NCBI RefSeq assembly: GCF_001865245.1
Contig: NZ_MKXB01000036.1
Location: 1 to 64,000, forward strand
Source of the DNA: Streptomyces sp. CC53
GTDB lineage: Bacteria; Actinomycetota; Actinomycetes; Streptomycetales; Streptomycetaceae
Length of the DNA: 64,000 nt
Direction: 5' to 3'
Position 1 is the stretch's first letter. Each line of letters opens with the position of its first letter. The translations under genes and the position numbers were made by a program. Of this stretch, positions 1-8,029 are shown in pieces. The notes beneath the pieces were generated by a model. It worked only from the letters and a program-made list of their open reading frames with translations. It made no database searches and was not told the origin of the DNA.

Positions 1-167
1 GTACGGACGGCCGGCCCCCCGCCGACCCGCGGCCTTCCGCGCCGTTCGGCCCGTCCCGCGTACGGGAGGCCGGGCCGCCCGACGGCCTGCGGCCCTCCAC
101 TGCCGTCCCGTCGGCCGGTGCACCGGCACCGGCCGGAGCCGCCCCCGCGCGCACCGGGACACCTGCC

Positions 168-1448
168 TCAGGCCGCGCCCTTCTCCGCGGGCGGTACCGG
201 TGTCCGGCCGAGGCGCCGGATGGCGGGGACGCAGAGCATCGCGGCGAGGAGGAGCACGGACACGGCCGAGGAGAACAACAGCACCCGGTCGGCGCCGAAC
301 GCCGCTGCCGCCGGGCCCGCCAGGGCGCGGCCCACCGGGATGACCATGATGGAGCCGGCCACGTCGTACGCCGACACGCGGCTCAGCACGGCCACCGGGA
401 TGTGGGACTGGACGCTGGTCGCCCACATCACGCCCCAGAAGGCGAAGCCGCAGCCGGCCAGGACGCCGGTGACCGCGGTGGCGGTGAAGGACCAGCCGAG
501 TGCGGGCGCCAGCGGGTTGAGCGCGAAGAAGAACATGGCGCAGGCCCCGGCCACGAGCGGTCGGCGGGGCCGTACCCGCATGCCGAGCAGTCCGCCGATG
601 ATGGTGCCGGCGCCGTCGGCGGAGGCGATCCAGCCGTAACCGGCGGCGCCGTGCTGTTCGGTGAGCAGCGCCGCGCCGAGCGGCAGGGCCGGGCCGAACA
701 CGAACAGGCCGTACACCGCCCACAGGGAGATGACGCCCCAGAGCCAGGACCTGGCGCGGAACTCGTGCCAGCCCACGGCGAGCCGGCTCCACAGGGGCGC
801 GTCGCTCTCGTCGCGTGCGGTGGCGAGGCTCCGCAGCGGCAGCAGGCCGAGGGCGCTGGCGGCGTAGGCGGCCGCGATGACCACGTAGGAGCCGGCCACC
901 TGCCAGTAGGCGACGAGGAAGCCGGCGAGGCCCGGACCGAGGAGGGCGCTCATGGCCTCCGCCACCCGCAGCAGGGCGTTGGCCCGCTGGATGTCCTCGG
1001 CGACCTGCGGCACGATGCTCGCCAGGCCGGGCTGGAACATCGCGGTCGCCGCGCCGCTGACGGCCATCAGCGCCATGATCTGCCAGAGCGGCACCCCGGA
1101 GCCGCCGCCCCACAGGAGGGCGGCCATGGCGAGCATGGCCAGCATCCGCACCACGTCGGCGCCGATCATCATCAGCTGCGGCGTGAACCGGTCCGCGAGC
1201 ACCCCGCCGACCAGCACGAGCAGGACGATCGGCGCCATCCAGGCGGCGAGGGCGTAGCCGACGCCGCCGGCTCCGTGGCCCGCGCCGAGCACGGCGGTGG
1301 TGAGGGAGACCATCAGCATGCCGTCGGCGAGGAGCGAGGTGCTGCGGGCGGTGAAGAACAGCCGGAACCGCCGGGAGCGCCAGGGGCTGGGCGGGGTGCC
1401 GGGGGTGGGCGGCGCGGTCGTGGGACCCGCTTCGTCGTGCGTCGTCAT
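168..1448 (-). CDS. MFS transporter, probable product exporter
   Basis: A 426-residue polytopic membrane protein of the major facilitator superfamily. It has about twelve hydrophobic segments, starting near RLFFTARSTSLLADGMLM and ending in the VLLFSSAVSVLLLAAML stretch before a short basic tail. Length and layout match the family of drug and metabolite exporters. The ATG overlaps the stop of the glycosyltransferase-condensation gene by 4 nt, so it is the last gene of a leftward operon (dioxygenase, GT-condensation fusion, MFS). From that position I infer export of, or self-protection against, the cluster product; the sequence does not reveal the substrate. Confidence 0.9.
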   Translation of the reverse strand: MTTHDEAGPTTAPPTPGTPPSPWRSRRFRLFFTARSTSLLADGMLMVSLTTAVLGAGHGAGGVGYALAAWMAPIVLLVLVGGVLADRFTPQLMMIGADVVRMLAMLAMAALLWGGGSGVPLWQIMALMAVSGAATAMFQPGLASIVPQVAEDIQRANALLRVAEAMSALLGPGLAGFLVAYWQVAGSYVVIAAAYAASALGLLPLRSLATARDESDAPLWSRLAVGWHEFRARSWLWGVISLWAVYGLFVFGPALPLGAALLTEQHGAAGYGWIASADGAGTIIGGLLGMRVRPRRPLVAGACAMFFFALNPLAPALGWSFTATAVTGVLAGCGFAFWGVMWATSVQSHIPVAVLSRVSAYDVAGSIMVIPVGRALAGPAAAAFGADRVLLFSSAVSVLLLAAMLCVPAIRRLGRTPVPPAEKGAA

Positions 1449-4447
1449 GTCGTGTCGGCCGCTTCCCGGCCGGTCCCTTCCGTGAGTGTCCGCTGCCGGA
1501 GCCATGCGCCGGTCCGGTCCGTTTCCGCGGGCGGGTCCGCGACGATCACGTACCGCCGGGGTGCCAGCACGCCGGGGTGGCCTGGGAGGGCCGCCATCAG
1601 CGCGGCGTGGGCCCTGGCCGGGGTGAGCGGCTCCGCGCCGGAGGGGAGGTACGCGACGAGGCCGGCGTCCGGGTCGGCCGTGACGTGGACGGGCCGGCCG
1701 TCCAGGGCGCGGCTCAGGGTGTCCGCCACGGCGGCGGGCGAGACCCAGCAGCCGTCCACCCGGGTCCATTCGGCGCCGCGTGCGGCGGGCAGGACGCCGG
1801 TCACCTCCGTGAGGGAGGCGAGGGGCACGTCCTTGTCGGCGGCCGCCTCCAGGAGGTGGACGAGTCCGGTGGCGAGGTCCTCCGCCCGGTCCCGTGGGAA
1901 GAGGGCGGGGTCGGCCCAGGTGGCGAGGCGCAGCACGGGGGCCGTCTCGTGGACGAAGGTGAGGAGGCGGCTGGGCAGCGTCTGGGCGGGGCCCCAGGCC
2001 AGTTCGAGGTCCGGTGCGGCCGTGTCCGGTGGCGCGGCGCCGGCGAGGGTGGCCGGCAGGGCGCTGATGTCGTTGAAGACGACGTCGCGCGCGAAGTGGC
2101 TGCCGCGTTCCCGGGTGGTCTTCCCGATCATGTCCCAGAGGCGTTGCGCGTCGAACCGGCTGTGCCGGTAGGCGTTGAGGGTTGCTCCCCACGCGGTGCG
2201 CAGCAGGGCGTCGAAGGTGGGCACCCTGGTGTCGAGGGCGAGCAGGGCGTCCTGGGAGAGCGGGGCGATGGTGCGGGCGAGGCGGGACCGGAAGCGGTTG
2301 GACGTCGGGAGGGCCACGACGCAGACCGGTTGCCCCGCCCGGTGGGCGACGAGGGCGCACCAGGCGGTGAGGAGCACGGTGGACGGCAGGGCGCCGGTGC
2401 GTTCGGCGGTGCGGGCCAGGGCGTGGGCGCCGCGCCGGGAGCGGAGGGTGAGGCAGGGCGCGTGGGTCTCGGTGCCGTGCGCCGCGGGCTCGGCGAACAT
2501 CGCCTGCGGGCCGGTGCGGAGGATCCGCTGCCAGTGCCTCAGCGACGCCTCGGACATCCTGGTCCCCGCCGGTCCCGCTTCCTCTGCCGCCAGGGCGAGC
2601 GGGGTGACGGCGACGTCCGGGAGTGCACCGCCCGCGAGGAGGGCGAGCCACTCCTCCCGGAGGAGGGCGAGCGCGCTGCCGTCGGTGGCGGCGTGGCAGG
2701 CGGCGAGGGCGAGCCACAGGGGCGTGCCGCGCCGGGTGACGAGGACGGCGCGGAGCGGGAAGTCGTGGTCCAGGCGGAAGGGGGTCCGGCGGGCCTCCCG
2801 GGCCAGTTCCTCGGCGTACCGTGCGTCGTCGGTGGGGAGTTCGTCGTGGTCGAGGACGGTGACGGTGAAGTGGGCGGCGGGGGCGACCCGTTGTTCGCGC
2901 GGGGCGGTGCCGGCGGGATGGGGGAAGGTGGTCCGCAGCGCGTCGTGCCGTACGGCGAGGGCGCGGAGCGCGTCCAGGACGTCCTGTGTGGTCGCGTCGG
3001 AGGGGACGGGCCACACGTCGTGGATGTTCATCTGGTCGGGTTCGTCGCGGAGGATGCAGCGGATCATGTTGGCCTGGCCCAGGGTGACGGGGCCGCGGCG
3101 CTCGTGCCCGCCCGCCTCGGCGCGGACGGTGGAGGTGGTCCGGGTGACCCGTACGGGAGTGTGCCCGGCCTGCTCGGTCAGTGCGGCCCAGGCGTCGACG
3201 AGGACCGCGAAGTCCGCCATGTCGCTGCGTGCTGCGGCGAGGAGCCGGTCGCGGTGGGCGGCGAAGAGGTCGGCGGCGTCGGCGTACCGGCCGCCGAGCG
3301 CACGGTAGGAGCGGTCGAGGACGGCGAGGCGTGCGGCGCTGCCGGCCGGGTCGGTGTCCGCGCTCTCCCGGGCGAACGCGGCGACGGCGCCGGGACGGAG
3401 GCGGCCGTCGGCGTCGAGGAGCGCGTCGCCGGCCGCCGCGGTGCGCGCGTACACGTGGGCGAAGTGGGGCACGGACAGCAGGAACTTGGCGAAGCGCCAC
3501 TGGTACGCGAGGAAGCCGGCGTCGGAACGGCGGTTCTCCGTGTGGTAGTTGACGATGTGCCGGTTGTGGAGGACGCCGGGCAGCCGGGCGTCGTGGACGA
3601 GGTGGAGGAGGAAGTAGTCGCTGCCGATGGTGTCGGTGGCCGGCGGGAGCGGCACCCGCCCGTACACGGAGCGGTCGAGGGCGATGTTGCACATGTCGAC
3701 GCGGTCGGCGCCGACGTGGGTGAGGGTGGTGCGGTCCTCGGTGGAGGGGGTGGCCCCGGCGCCGCGGAACGCGCGCTCGATCAGGCCGCGGCGCCACACG
3801 TCCGGCACCCCGTCGGGCAGGGACAGGCCGACGACCTCGCGGTACAGGGCGGGGTCGAGCCGCTCCATCTCCGCCAGGTCCACGGACATCGCTCCGGTGA
3901 AGGACCCGCCGACCAGGGCGACCGGCCGGTCGGCGCACGCGGGGTCGAGGCGGCTGCGGGTCACGAGTCCGGCCACCTCCGAGGCCGGGCGGCCGAGGGC
4001 GGTGAGTTCGTGGTGCAGGGGGAAGACCGGCGTGCCGCCCCGGTCGGGGTAGCGGCTGTCGGAGTCGCGGCGGTGGACGGACGTGCACCCGAGGGCCTCG
4101 GCGAGGAGGAAGGCGCGGTTGGTGCAGGCGCCGTAGGAGACGGCGGACGGCAGCATGAGGTCGAGGACCCGCTCGGGTTCCGGTACCGCTGCGCGGGCGA
4201 TGACCGCGCGCAGGAAGGCGCGCTGGTCGTCCTCGTCGAGGTGGTGGACGACCACTCCGGGGGCCGGGGGGAGGTCCGCGACGGCCGCGCGGTGCCGGGC
4301 GCGGTCGGGTGCGTCGGAGGAGTCGAGGATCAGCAGCCGCACCTCGACCCCGAAGTGCCGGGCTCCGTGGGCGGCTTCCTCCGCGACGGCCGCGATGGTC
4401 GGCGCGCAGGCGCGGTGCGTGGGGAGGGTCAGGCAGACGCGGCGCAC
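1445..4447 (-). CDS. DUF6271-type glycosyltransferase-like protein fused to NRPS condensation domain
   Basis: A 1000-residue protein. Residues 1-420 resemble the GT-A-like DUF6271 family: the start RRVCLTLPTHRAC is followed by a variable loop and a DSDSRYPD acidic motif near residue 128, suitable for metal or nucleotide-sugar binding. Residues 450-890 look like a condensation domain, with RHDALRTTF (C2-like) near 500 and CHAATDG (residues 584-590). The catalytic second His and the DG of HHxxxDG are kept; the first His is Cys. I chose GTG 4447 because GGGGAG lies about 7 nt upstream and the conserved N-terminus begins there. It overlaps the dioxygenase gene by 19 nt. I infer that it joins an aminoacyl carrier protein to an acceptor; whether it transfers a sugar is unknown. 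Confidence 0.8.
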   Translation of the reverse strand: MRRVCLTLPTHRACAPTIAAVAEEAAHGARHFGVEVRLLILDSSDAPDRARHRAAVADLPPAPGVVVHHLDEDDQRAFLRAVIARAAVPEPERVLDLMLPSAVSYGACTNRAFLLAEALGCTSVHRRDSDSRYPDRGGTPVFPLHHELTALGRPASEVAGLVTRSRLDPACADRPVALVGGSFTGAMSVDLAEMERLDPALYREVVGLSLPDGVPDVWRRGLIERAFRGAGATPSTEDRTTLTHVGADRVDMCNIALDRSVYGRVPLPPATDTIGSDYFLLHLVHDARLPGVLHNRHIVNYHTENRRSDAGFLAYQWRFAKFLLSVPHFAHVYARTAAAGDALLDADGRLRPGAVAAFARESADTDPAGSAARLAVLDRSYRALGGRYADAADLFAAHRDRLLAAARSDMADFAVLVDAWAALTEQAGHTPVRVTRTTSTVRAEAGGHERRGPVTLGQANMIRCILRDEPDQMNIHDVWPVPSDATTQDVLDALRALAVRHDALRTTFPHPAGTAPREQRVAPAAHFTVTVLDHDELPTDDARYAEELAREARRTPFRLDHDFPLRAVLVTRRGTPLWLALAACHAATDGSALALLREEWLALLAGGALPDVAVTPLALAAEEAGPAGTRMSEASLRHWQRILRTGPQAMFAEPAAHGTETHAPCLTLRSRRGAHALARTAERTGALPSTVLLTAWCALVAHRAGQPVCVVALPTSNRFRSRLARTIAPLSQDALLALDTRVPTFDALLRTAWGATLNAYRHSRFDAQRLWDMIGKTTRERGSHFARDVVFNDISALPATLAGAAPPDTAAPDLELAWGPAQTLPSRLLTFVHETAPVLRLATWADPALFPRDRAEDLATGLVHLLEAAADKDVPLASLTEVTGVLPAARGAEWTRVDGCWVSPAAVADTLSRALDGRPVHVTADPDAGLVAYLPSGAEPLTPARAHAALMAALPGHPGVLAPRRYVIVADPPAETDRTGAWLRQRTLTEGTGREAADTT

Positions 4448-5529
4448 ACCGTCTCCCCGCTGCGCTGCCCGCCCGGACCCGCGTGCGGCTCCGGGGCGTC
4501 CTGCCAGGAGGCCAGTCCGAGCAGCCGGCTGCCGAGCGCGGTGAGCTCCGCCGTGGGGTAGCGCTGGGACTCGTGCTGGACGGGGTCGCCGACCAGGGTG
4601 CGGTTCCACCGCGGGGTGCGCAGGTGGCGCCAGGATGCGACGCGGGAGCGCCGCAGCCGCTCGTGCTCCTCCAGGGCGGGCATCATCGACAGGTACTGGA
4701 CGGCGCGTACGCCGTTCTGGGAGGTGTTGCGGGCCACGCCGTGGGCCAGGAGACCGTTCCAGATGAGCAGGTCGCCGGGGTACAGGTCGGGCCGTACGAC
4801 GGGGAACTCCTCGCGGTCCAGGGCGGGGCGGAGCGGGTCGCGGTCCGCGGGCTGGCCGGTCTTCCACTGCTCGAAGCGACGGAAGAGTTCGGGGCAGCAC
4901 TGGAAGCCGCCGGTCTCCGGGCGGGTGTCGTTCAGGGCGATGATGCCCTGGACGCGCTGCGGCGGGACACCCAGGACGGTGTCGATGTCCCAGTGGAGTT
5001 CGATGTCGAAGCCCCGCTCGGTGGGCTCGATCAGGGCGCGGTCACGGTTGCGGACGTTGGGCGGGTTGAGGTTGAGGCGGTCCAGCGTCACCCACAGCTC
5101 TTCGCAGTCCCAGACGTCCACGAACGCGTCGTACACGCGCTGGGTCTGGCGGCTGTCCCAGAGCAGCTGGTGGTGGTACGCCTCCACGAAGCCGTAGACG
5201 TGGAGCTGCCGGTCCAGTTGGTGGCGGAAGGGCCGGTCCTCGTACCAGGTGTCCGGCCGGTCCGGGTCGAGGCCCTGGAACTGCCAGGTGAAGTCGAGCA
5301 GGCGGCGGGCGGCGTCCGGGGTGATGGCCTCGCGCACGATCACGTAGCCGTACGTCTGCCAGTGCGCGAAGTCGTCCTCGGAGAGGACCCGCAGGGGGCG
5401 GGACTTGGTGAGCTCCCGCAGGGTGGTCTCGGCGAGGTAGGACTCGCCGTCGGCGCTGAAGTACGGGCGGTCCGAGGCTGCGCGGTGGAGGTACGGGCGG
5501 CGGCGAGGGCCGGGGGCGGGGGTGGTCAT
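4429..5529 (-). CDS. Phytanoyl-CoA dioxygenase (PhyH) family Fe(II)/2OG oxygenase
   Basis: A 366-residue non-heme iron dioxygenase. The iron facial triad is visible: HWD (His179, Asp181) in DIELHWDID and a distal His263 in GLLAHGVARN. Arg275 (NGVRAV) is the likely 2-oxoglutarate anchor. The ATG at 5529 has AAAGGG upstream. It is the first gene of the leftward operon, facing the carrier-protein ligase genes across a 390-nt promoter region. PhyH enzymes in biosynthetic clusters hydroxylate or otherwise oxidise amino-acid or small-molecule substrates, often on a carrier protein. Oxidation of the loaded amino acid or of the condensed product is an inference from context. Confidence 0.9.
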   Translation of the reverse strand: MTTPAPGPRRRPYLHRAASDRPYFSADGESYLAETTLRELTKSRPLRVLSEDDFAHWQTYGYVIVREAITPDAARRLLDFTWQFQGLDPDRPDTWYEDRPFRHQLDRQLHVYGFVEAYHHQLLWDSRQTQRVYDAFVDVWDCEELWVTLDRLNLNPPNVRNRDRALIEPTERGFDIELHWDIDTVLGVPPQRVQGIIALNDTRPETGGFQCCPELFRRFEQWKTGQPADRDPLRPALDREEFPVVRPDLYPGDLLIWNGLLAHGVARNTSQNGVRAVQYLSMMPALEEHERLRRSRVASWRHLRTPRWNRTLVGDPVQHESQRYPTAELTALGSRLLGLASWQDAPEPHAGPGGQRSGETVCAASA

Positions 5530-5616
5530 GGGGCCCTTTCGGACGGGGTGCTCGGACGGGTGGCCGGTGGCACGGGCCGACGGCGGAGCGGTGCGGGCAC
5601 GCCCCGTGGCAGCAGA

Positions 5617-5632
5617 ATTGGTGTAGACCATG
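5617..5632. promoter_or_regulatory. DasR-like (GntR/HutC) operator candidate 1
   Basis: ATTGGTGTAGACCATG contains the inverted half-sites TGGT and ACCA. It closely resembles the published dre consensus for the GlcNAc-responsive regulator DasR (ACTGGTCTAGACCACT). It lies about 90 nt upstream of the dioxygenase start. Binding by DasR or a cognate GntR repressor is inferred. Confidence 0.5.
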
Positions 5633-5707
5633 TGCGCTGTCAAGCCCCCGCCCACTTCCCGGCACCTGAAAGGACCCTCGGCCAACTGCACCGCGCCGCA
5701 CCCACCT

Positions 5708-5717
5708 TGGTGCACCA
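5708..5717. promoter_or_regulatory. TGGTGCACCA palindrome in divergent promoter region
   Basis: A perfect 10-nt palindrome with the same TGGT/ACCA half-sites as the two neighbouring DasR-like boxes but a different centre. It sits 13 nt from the next box, so the two could be adjacent operators. Function is inferred. Confidence 0.35.
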
Positions 5718-5729
5718 GATGGTCATCTG

Positions 5730-5745
5730 ATTGGTCTAGACATCC
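5730..5745. promoter_or_regulatory. DasR-like (GntR/HutC) operator candidate 2
   Basis: ATTGGTCTAGACATCC carries the core TTGGTCTAGAC that matches the left part and centre of the DasR consensus; the right half-site is imperfect. It lies between the two divergent operons, about 190 nt upstream of the ligase start. Confidence 0.45.
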
Positions 5746-5919
5746 GGCGGTCGGCTGGCATAGCGTCCGCGGTGCGGCTTCGACCCCGCGAGCCGCGTCG
5801 GCCGCGCACCGCCGGTGCACGCCCCGCGCGGGGACCGCGCCCGCACGGCGCACCCGCAGACGCGGCCTTCAGGCGGCCTCACGCAACCGATCCACCATGC
5901 CCAGAGGGGACGGGTTTCC

Positions 5920-6774
5920 TTGAGCACTCCCAGCGCCACCGCCCTGCCGGACGGCGTCCTGAGAAGTCCCGGCGCGGGCCTGGTCACGCTGGACCCGGTC
6001 CGCACGTCCCTGCTCCGCGGGCTCGACGAGCTGCTCGGCGGTCTCGCCGCGCGACTCGCCGCTCCGGAGGTGGTGGGCCCGCCGCTGCTGCCCGCGGCGG
6101 GCCTCGCCCGCCTCGACTACTTCAGCAACTTCCCCCACCTCGGCGTGGCGGCGGGCCGTTTCCCGCCGGAGGCACTCGACGGGCTCGCGGCCGGCGCCGC
6201 CCCGGCGGACCTGCCGCTGGAGCCCACCGGGTACCTCCTGCCGTCCGCCACCTGCTACGGACTGCTGCTGTCCCTGGAGGACCGGGACCTCGGCGACGAG
6301 GGGCTGCTGCTGTCCGCGTCGGGCCGCTGCTTCCGCAACGAGACCCACTACGACGGGCTGCGCCGCCTGTGGGGCTTCCACATGCGGGAGGTCCTGTACG
6401 TCGGCACCAGGCAGGGCGCACTCGACCATCTGGCCCGGGGCGCGGAGTTCATCGAGCAGGCCGCCGGGCGACTCGGCCTCACCCTGACCCGGGCGGCGGC
6501 CGACGACCCGTTCTACGACCGGGGCGGCTCCCGTGCCCGGCTGGCGGCACTCGACCCCGTCAAGCACGAGTTCAGCGCGCCCGACGGCACGGCCATCGCG
6601 TCCGTCAACCGTCACCGCAACTTCTTCGGTGAACGGCTCGGCATCCGGGCGGGCGCCCACGGCCCCGCCTACAGCGCCTGCGTCGCCTTCGGCCTGGAAC
6701 GCTGGGTGCACGCCATGATCCTCACCCACGGCGGTCCCCGGCAGGCGCTGGACCGCCTGCGCGCAGCCGCCTGA
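5920..6774 (+). CDS. Amino acid:[carrier protein] ligase, class II aaRS-like
   Basis: A 284-residue homologue of the catalytic core of atypical (archaeal-type) seryl-tRNA synthetases, lacking a tRNA-binding domain. Known relatives adenylate an amino acid and transfer it to the phosphopantetheine arm of a partner carrier protein. Class II motif 2 is seen at CFRNETHYDGLRR (from residue 137) and motif 3 at FGLERW (257-262). Cys112, Glu157 and Cys254 are placed as expected for the zinc site that binds the amino acid amine. The carrier protein and PPTase genes follow directly. TTG 5920 was chosen because AGAGGGGA lies upstream; an upstream ATG at 5815 is possible. The amino acid used cannot be read from the sequence. 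Confidence 0.88.
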   Translation: MSTPSATALPDGVLRSPGAGLVTLDPVRTSLLRGLDELLGGLAARLAAPEVVGPPLLPAAGLARLDYFSNFPHLGVAAGRFPPEALDGLAAGAAPADLPLEPTGYLLPSATCYGLLLSLEDRDLGDEGLLLSASGRCFRNETHYDGLRRLWGFHMREVLYVGTRQGALDHLARGAEFIEQAAGRLGLTLTRAAADDPFYDRGGSRARLAALDPVKHEFSAPDGTAIASVNRHRNFFGERLGIRAGAHGPAYSACVAFGLERWVHAMILTHGGPRQALDRLRAAA

Positions 6775-6811
6775 CCGCACCCGCCCGAGACGAGAGGAGG
6801 GCAACCGCCCC

Positions 6812-7042
6812 ATGGAACGTGTCGCCGCCTGGCTCCGTGAGAAGAACCCGGGCCTCGACGGCCCGATAGACAGCGACGAGGACCTCATCGAGGCCCGGCT
6901 CGTCGACTCCATGGACTTCCTGGAGTTCGTCGACCTCCTGGAGGAGATCAGCGGCCGCTCCATCGACCTGGAGGACGTCACCATCGACGACTTCCGCACG
7001 CTCGCCCGCGTCCAGGAGCGCTTCCTGAGCACCGCCGGGTGA
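6812..7042 (+). CDS. Acyl/aminoacyl carrier protein
   Basis: A 76-residue acidic four-helix carrier protein. The phosphopantetheine attachment Ser33 lies in LVDSMDFLEF, the usual DSM/DSL-type motif. GAGAGGAGG lies upstream of the ATG. It is 37 nt downstream of the aaRS-like ligase and overlaps the PPTase start by 4 nt, so it is very probably the dedicated acceptor of the ligase. The set of ligase, carrier and PPTase would make a self-contained aminoacyl-thioester station without an NRPS adenylation domain. Confidence 0.92.
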   Translation: MERVAAWLREKNPGLDGPIDSDEDLIEARLVDSMDFLEFVDLLEEISGRSIDLEDVTIDDFRTLARVQERFLSTAG

Positions 7043-7917
7043 CCAGCACCGGCGCGGCGGCGCCCGCGGCGGCCACGGTCGCGGGGACGGCGGGCGCAGG
7101 GACGGCGGTCCCGGACACGGTGGACGCGGAAGCGGCACTCACCTCGCTCGCGGCGACGGCGGACGAGGCCACGGGTACGCCCGCCGCCGTCTGGGCAACG
7201 GCCCGCGCGGAGGCGGCAGCCGCGGCGGACCCGGTCGCGGAGGCCGCCGTCGCGGCGGTCGCGACCACCGCGGAGGTGCTCTCGCGCCCCGACCTCACCG
7301 CGGACATGCTCGCACCGTGGGAGCTCCACCGCCTGGCACGGATCCGGATCCCGGCGCGCCGCGACGACGTGCTCGCCTCGCGCCTGCTGCTCCGGCTGTG
7401 CGTCGCCCGCTGCACGGGCCGGCCACCGGGCGCGACGGTGCTCGCCCAGCACTGCGCCGACTGTGACCGGTACGGCCACGGCCGCCCGTACCTGCCGGGC
7501 CTCCCGGCCGTCCGCGTCAGCCTCAGCCACGCCGACGGCGTGGTCGCGGCGGCGGCCGGACCGGGCCCGCTCGGCATCGACGTCGAGCCCCGCACCCGCC
7601 GCCCCGGCCCGCTGCCGGTGCTGCGCCGCCTGCTCCCCGACGCCGACCGGCACGACGGCGAGGACCTGCTGCGGGCCTGGGTGCGCCGGGAGGCCCTGGT
7701 CAAGGCAGGGCGGGCGGACGGAGATCGGGCCGGTCTCCACCTGCGGGAGTGGACGGACCCCGCCCGCGCGGCCGTCGCCGCCCTGGCGAGCCAGGACCCG
7801 TGCCCCGTGCTCACCACCGTGTGGCCCCTCCCCGCACCGCCGGGTGCCAGGCCCCTGGCAGCGGACGGGACCGTCCTCTCGTCGGCCCCCCGGTCAGGCG
7901 CTGTCGCCGCTTCATGA
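7039..7917 (+). CDS. 4'-phosphopantetheinyl transferase (Sfp type)
   Basis: This enzyme transfers the phosphopantetheine arm of CoA to the carrier protein. Diagnostic elements are HCADCDRYGHGRP (about residues 138-149), SLSHADG with its acidic follow-up, GIDVE (179-183, Mg-binding) and WVRREALVKA (214-223, the WxxKEA-like motif with Arg-Glu in the centre). The first 85 residues are Ala/Thr-rich and unlike the family, so the true start may lie further in, although the GTG overlaps the carrier-protein stop by 4 nt. It is the last gene of the rightward operon and presumably activates the adjacent carrier protein. Confidence 0.88.
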   Translation: MTSTGAAAPAAATVAGTAGAGTAVPDTVDAEAALTSLAATADEATGTPAAVWATARAEAAAAADPVAEAAVAAVATTAEVLSRPDLTADMLAPWELHRLARIRIPARRDDVLASRLLLRLCVARCTGRPPGATVLAQHCADCDRYGHGRPYLPGLPAVRVSLSHADGVVAAAAGPGPLGIDVEPRTRRPGPLPVLRRLLPDADRHDGEDLLRAWVRREALVKAGRADGDRAGLHLREWTDPARAAVAALASQDPCPVLTTVWPLPAPPGARPLAADGTVLSSAPRSGAVAAS

Positions 7918-8029
7918 CGGTCTCCGGTGCCGAGGAGCCGTCCCGGTCGTGGGGCACGGCACTCTCCGCCGGTCCGGTTGCGGCGTCGACTCGGCCGCGG
8001 AGGGGTCGGAGCCCGCGCCCGCGACCTCG

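Noticed and set aside
402..4561. Long plus-strand open frames opposite the MFS and GT-condensation genes
   Set aside because: They are antisense to genes with clear families, have Gly/Arg/Val-rich translations without motifs, and are expected in very GC-rich DNA.
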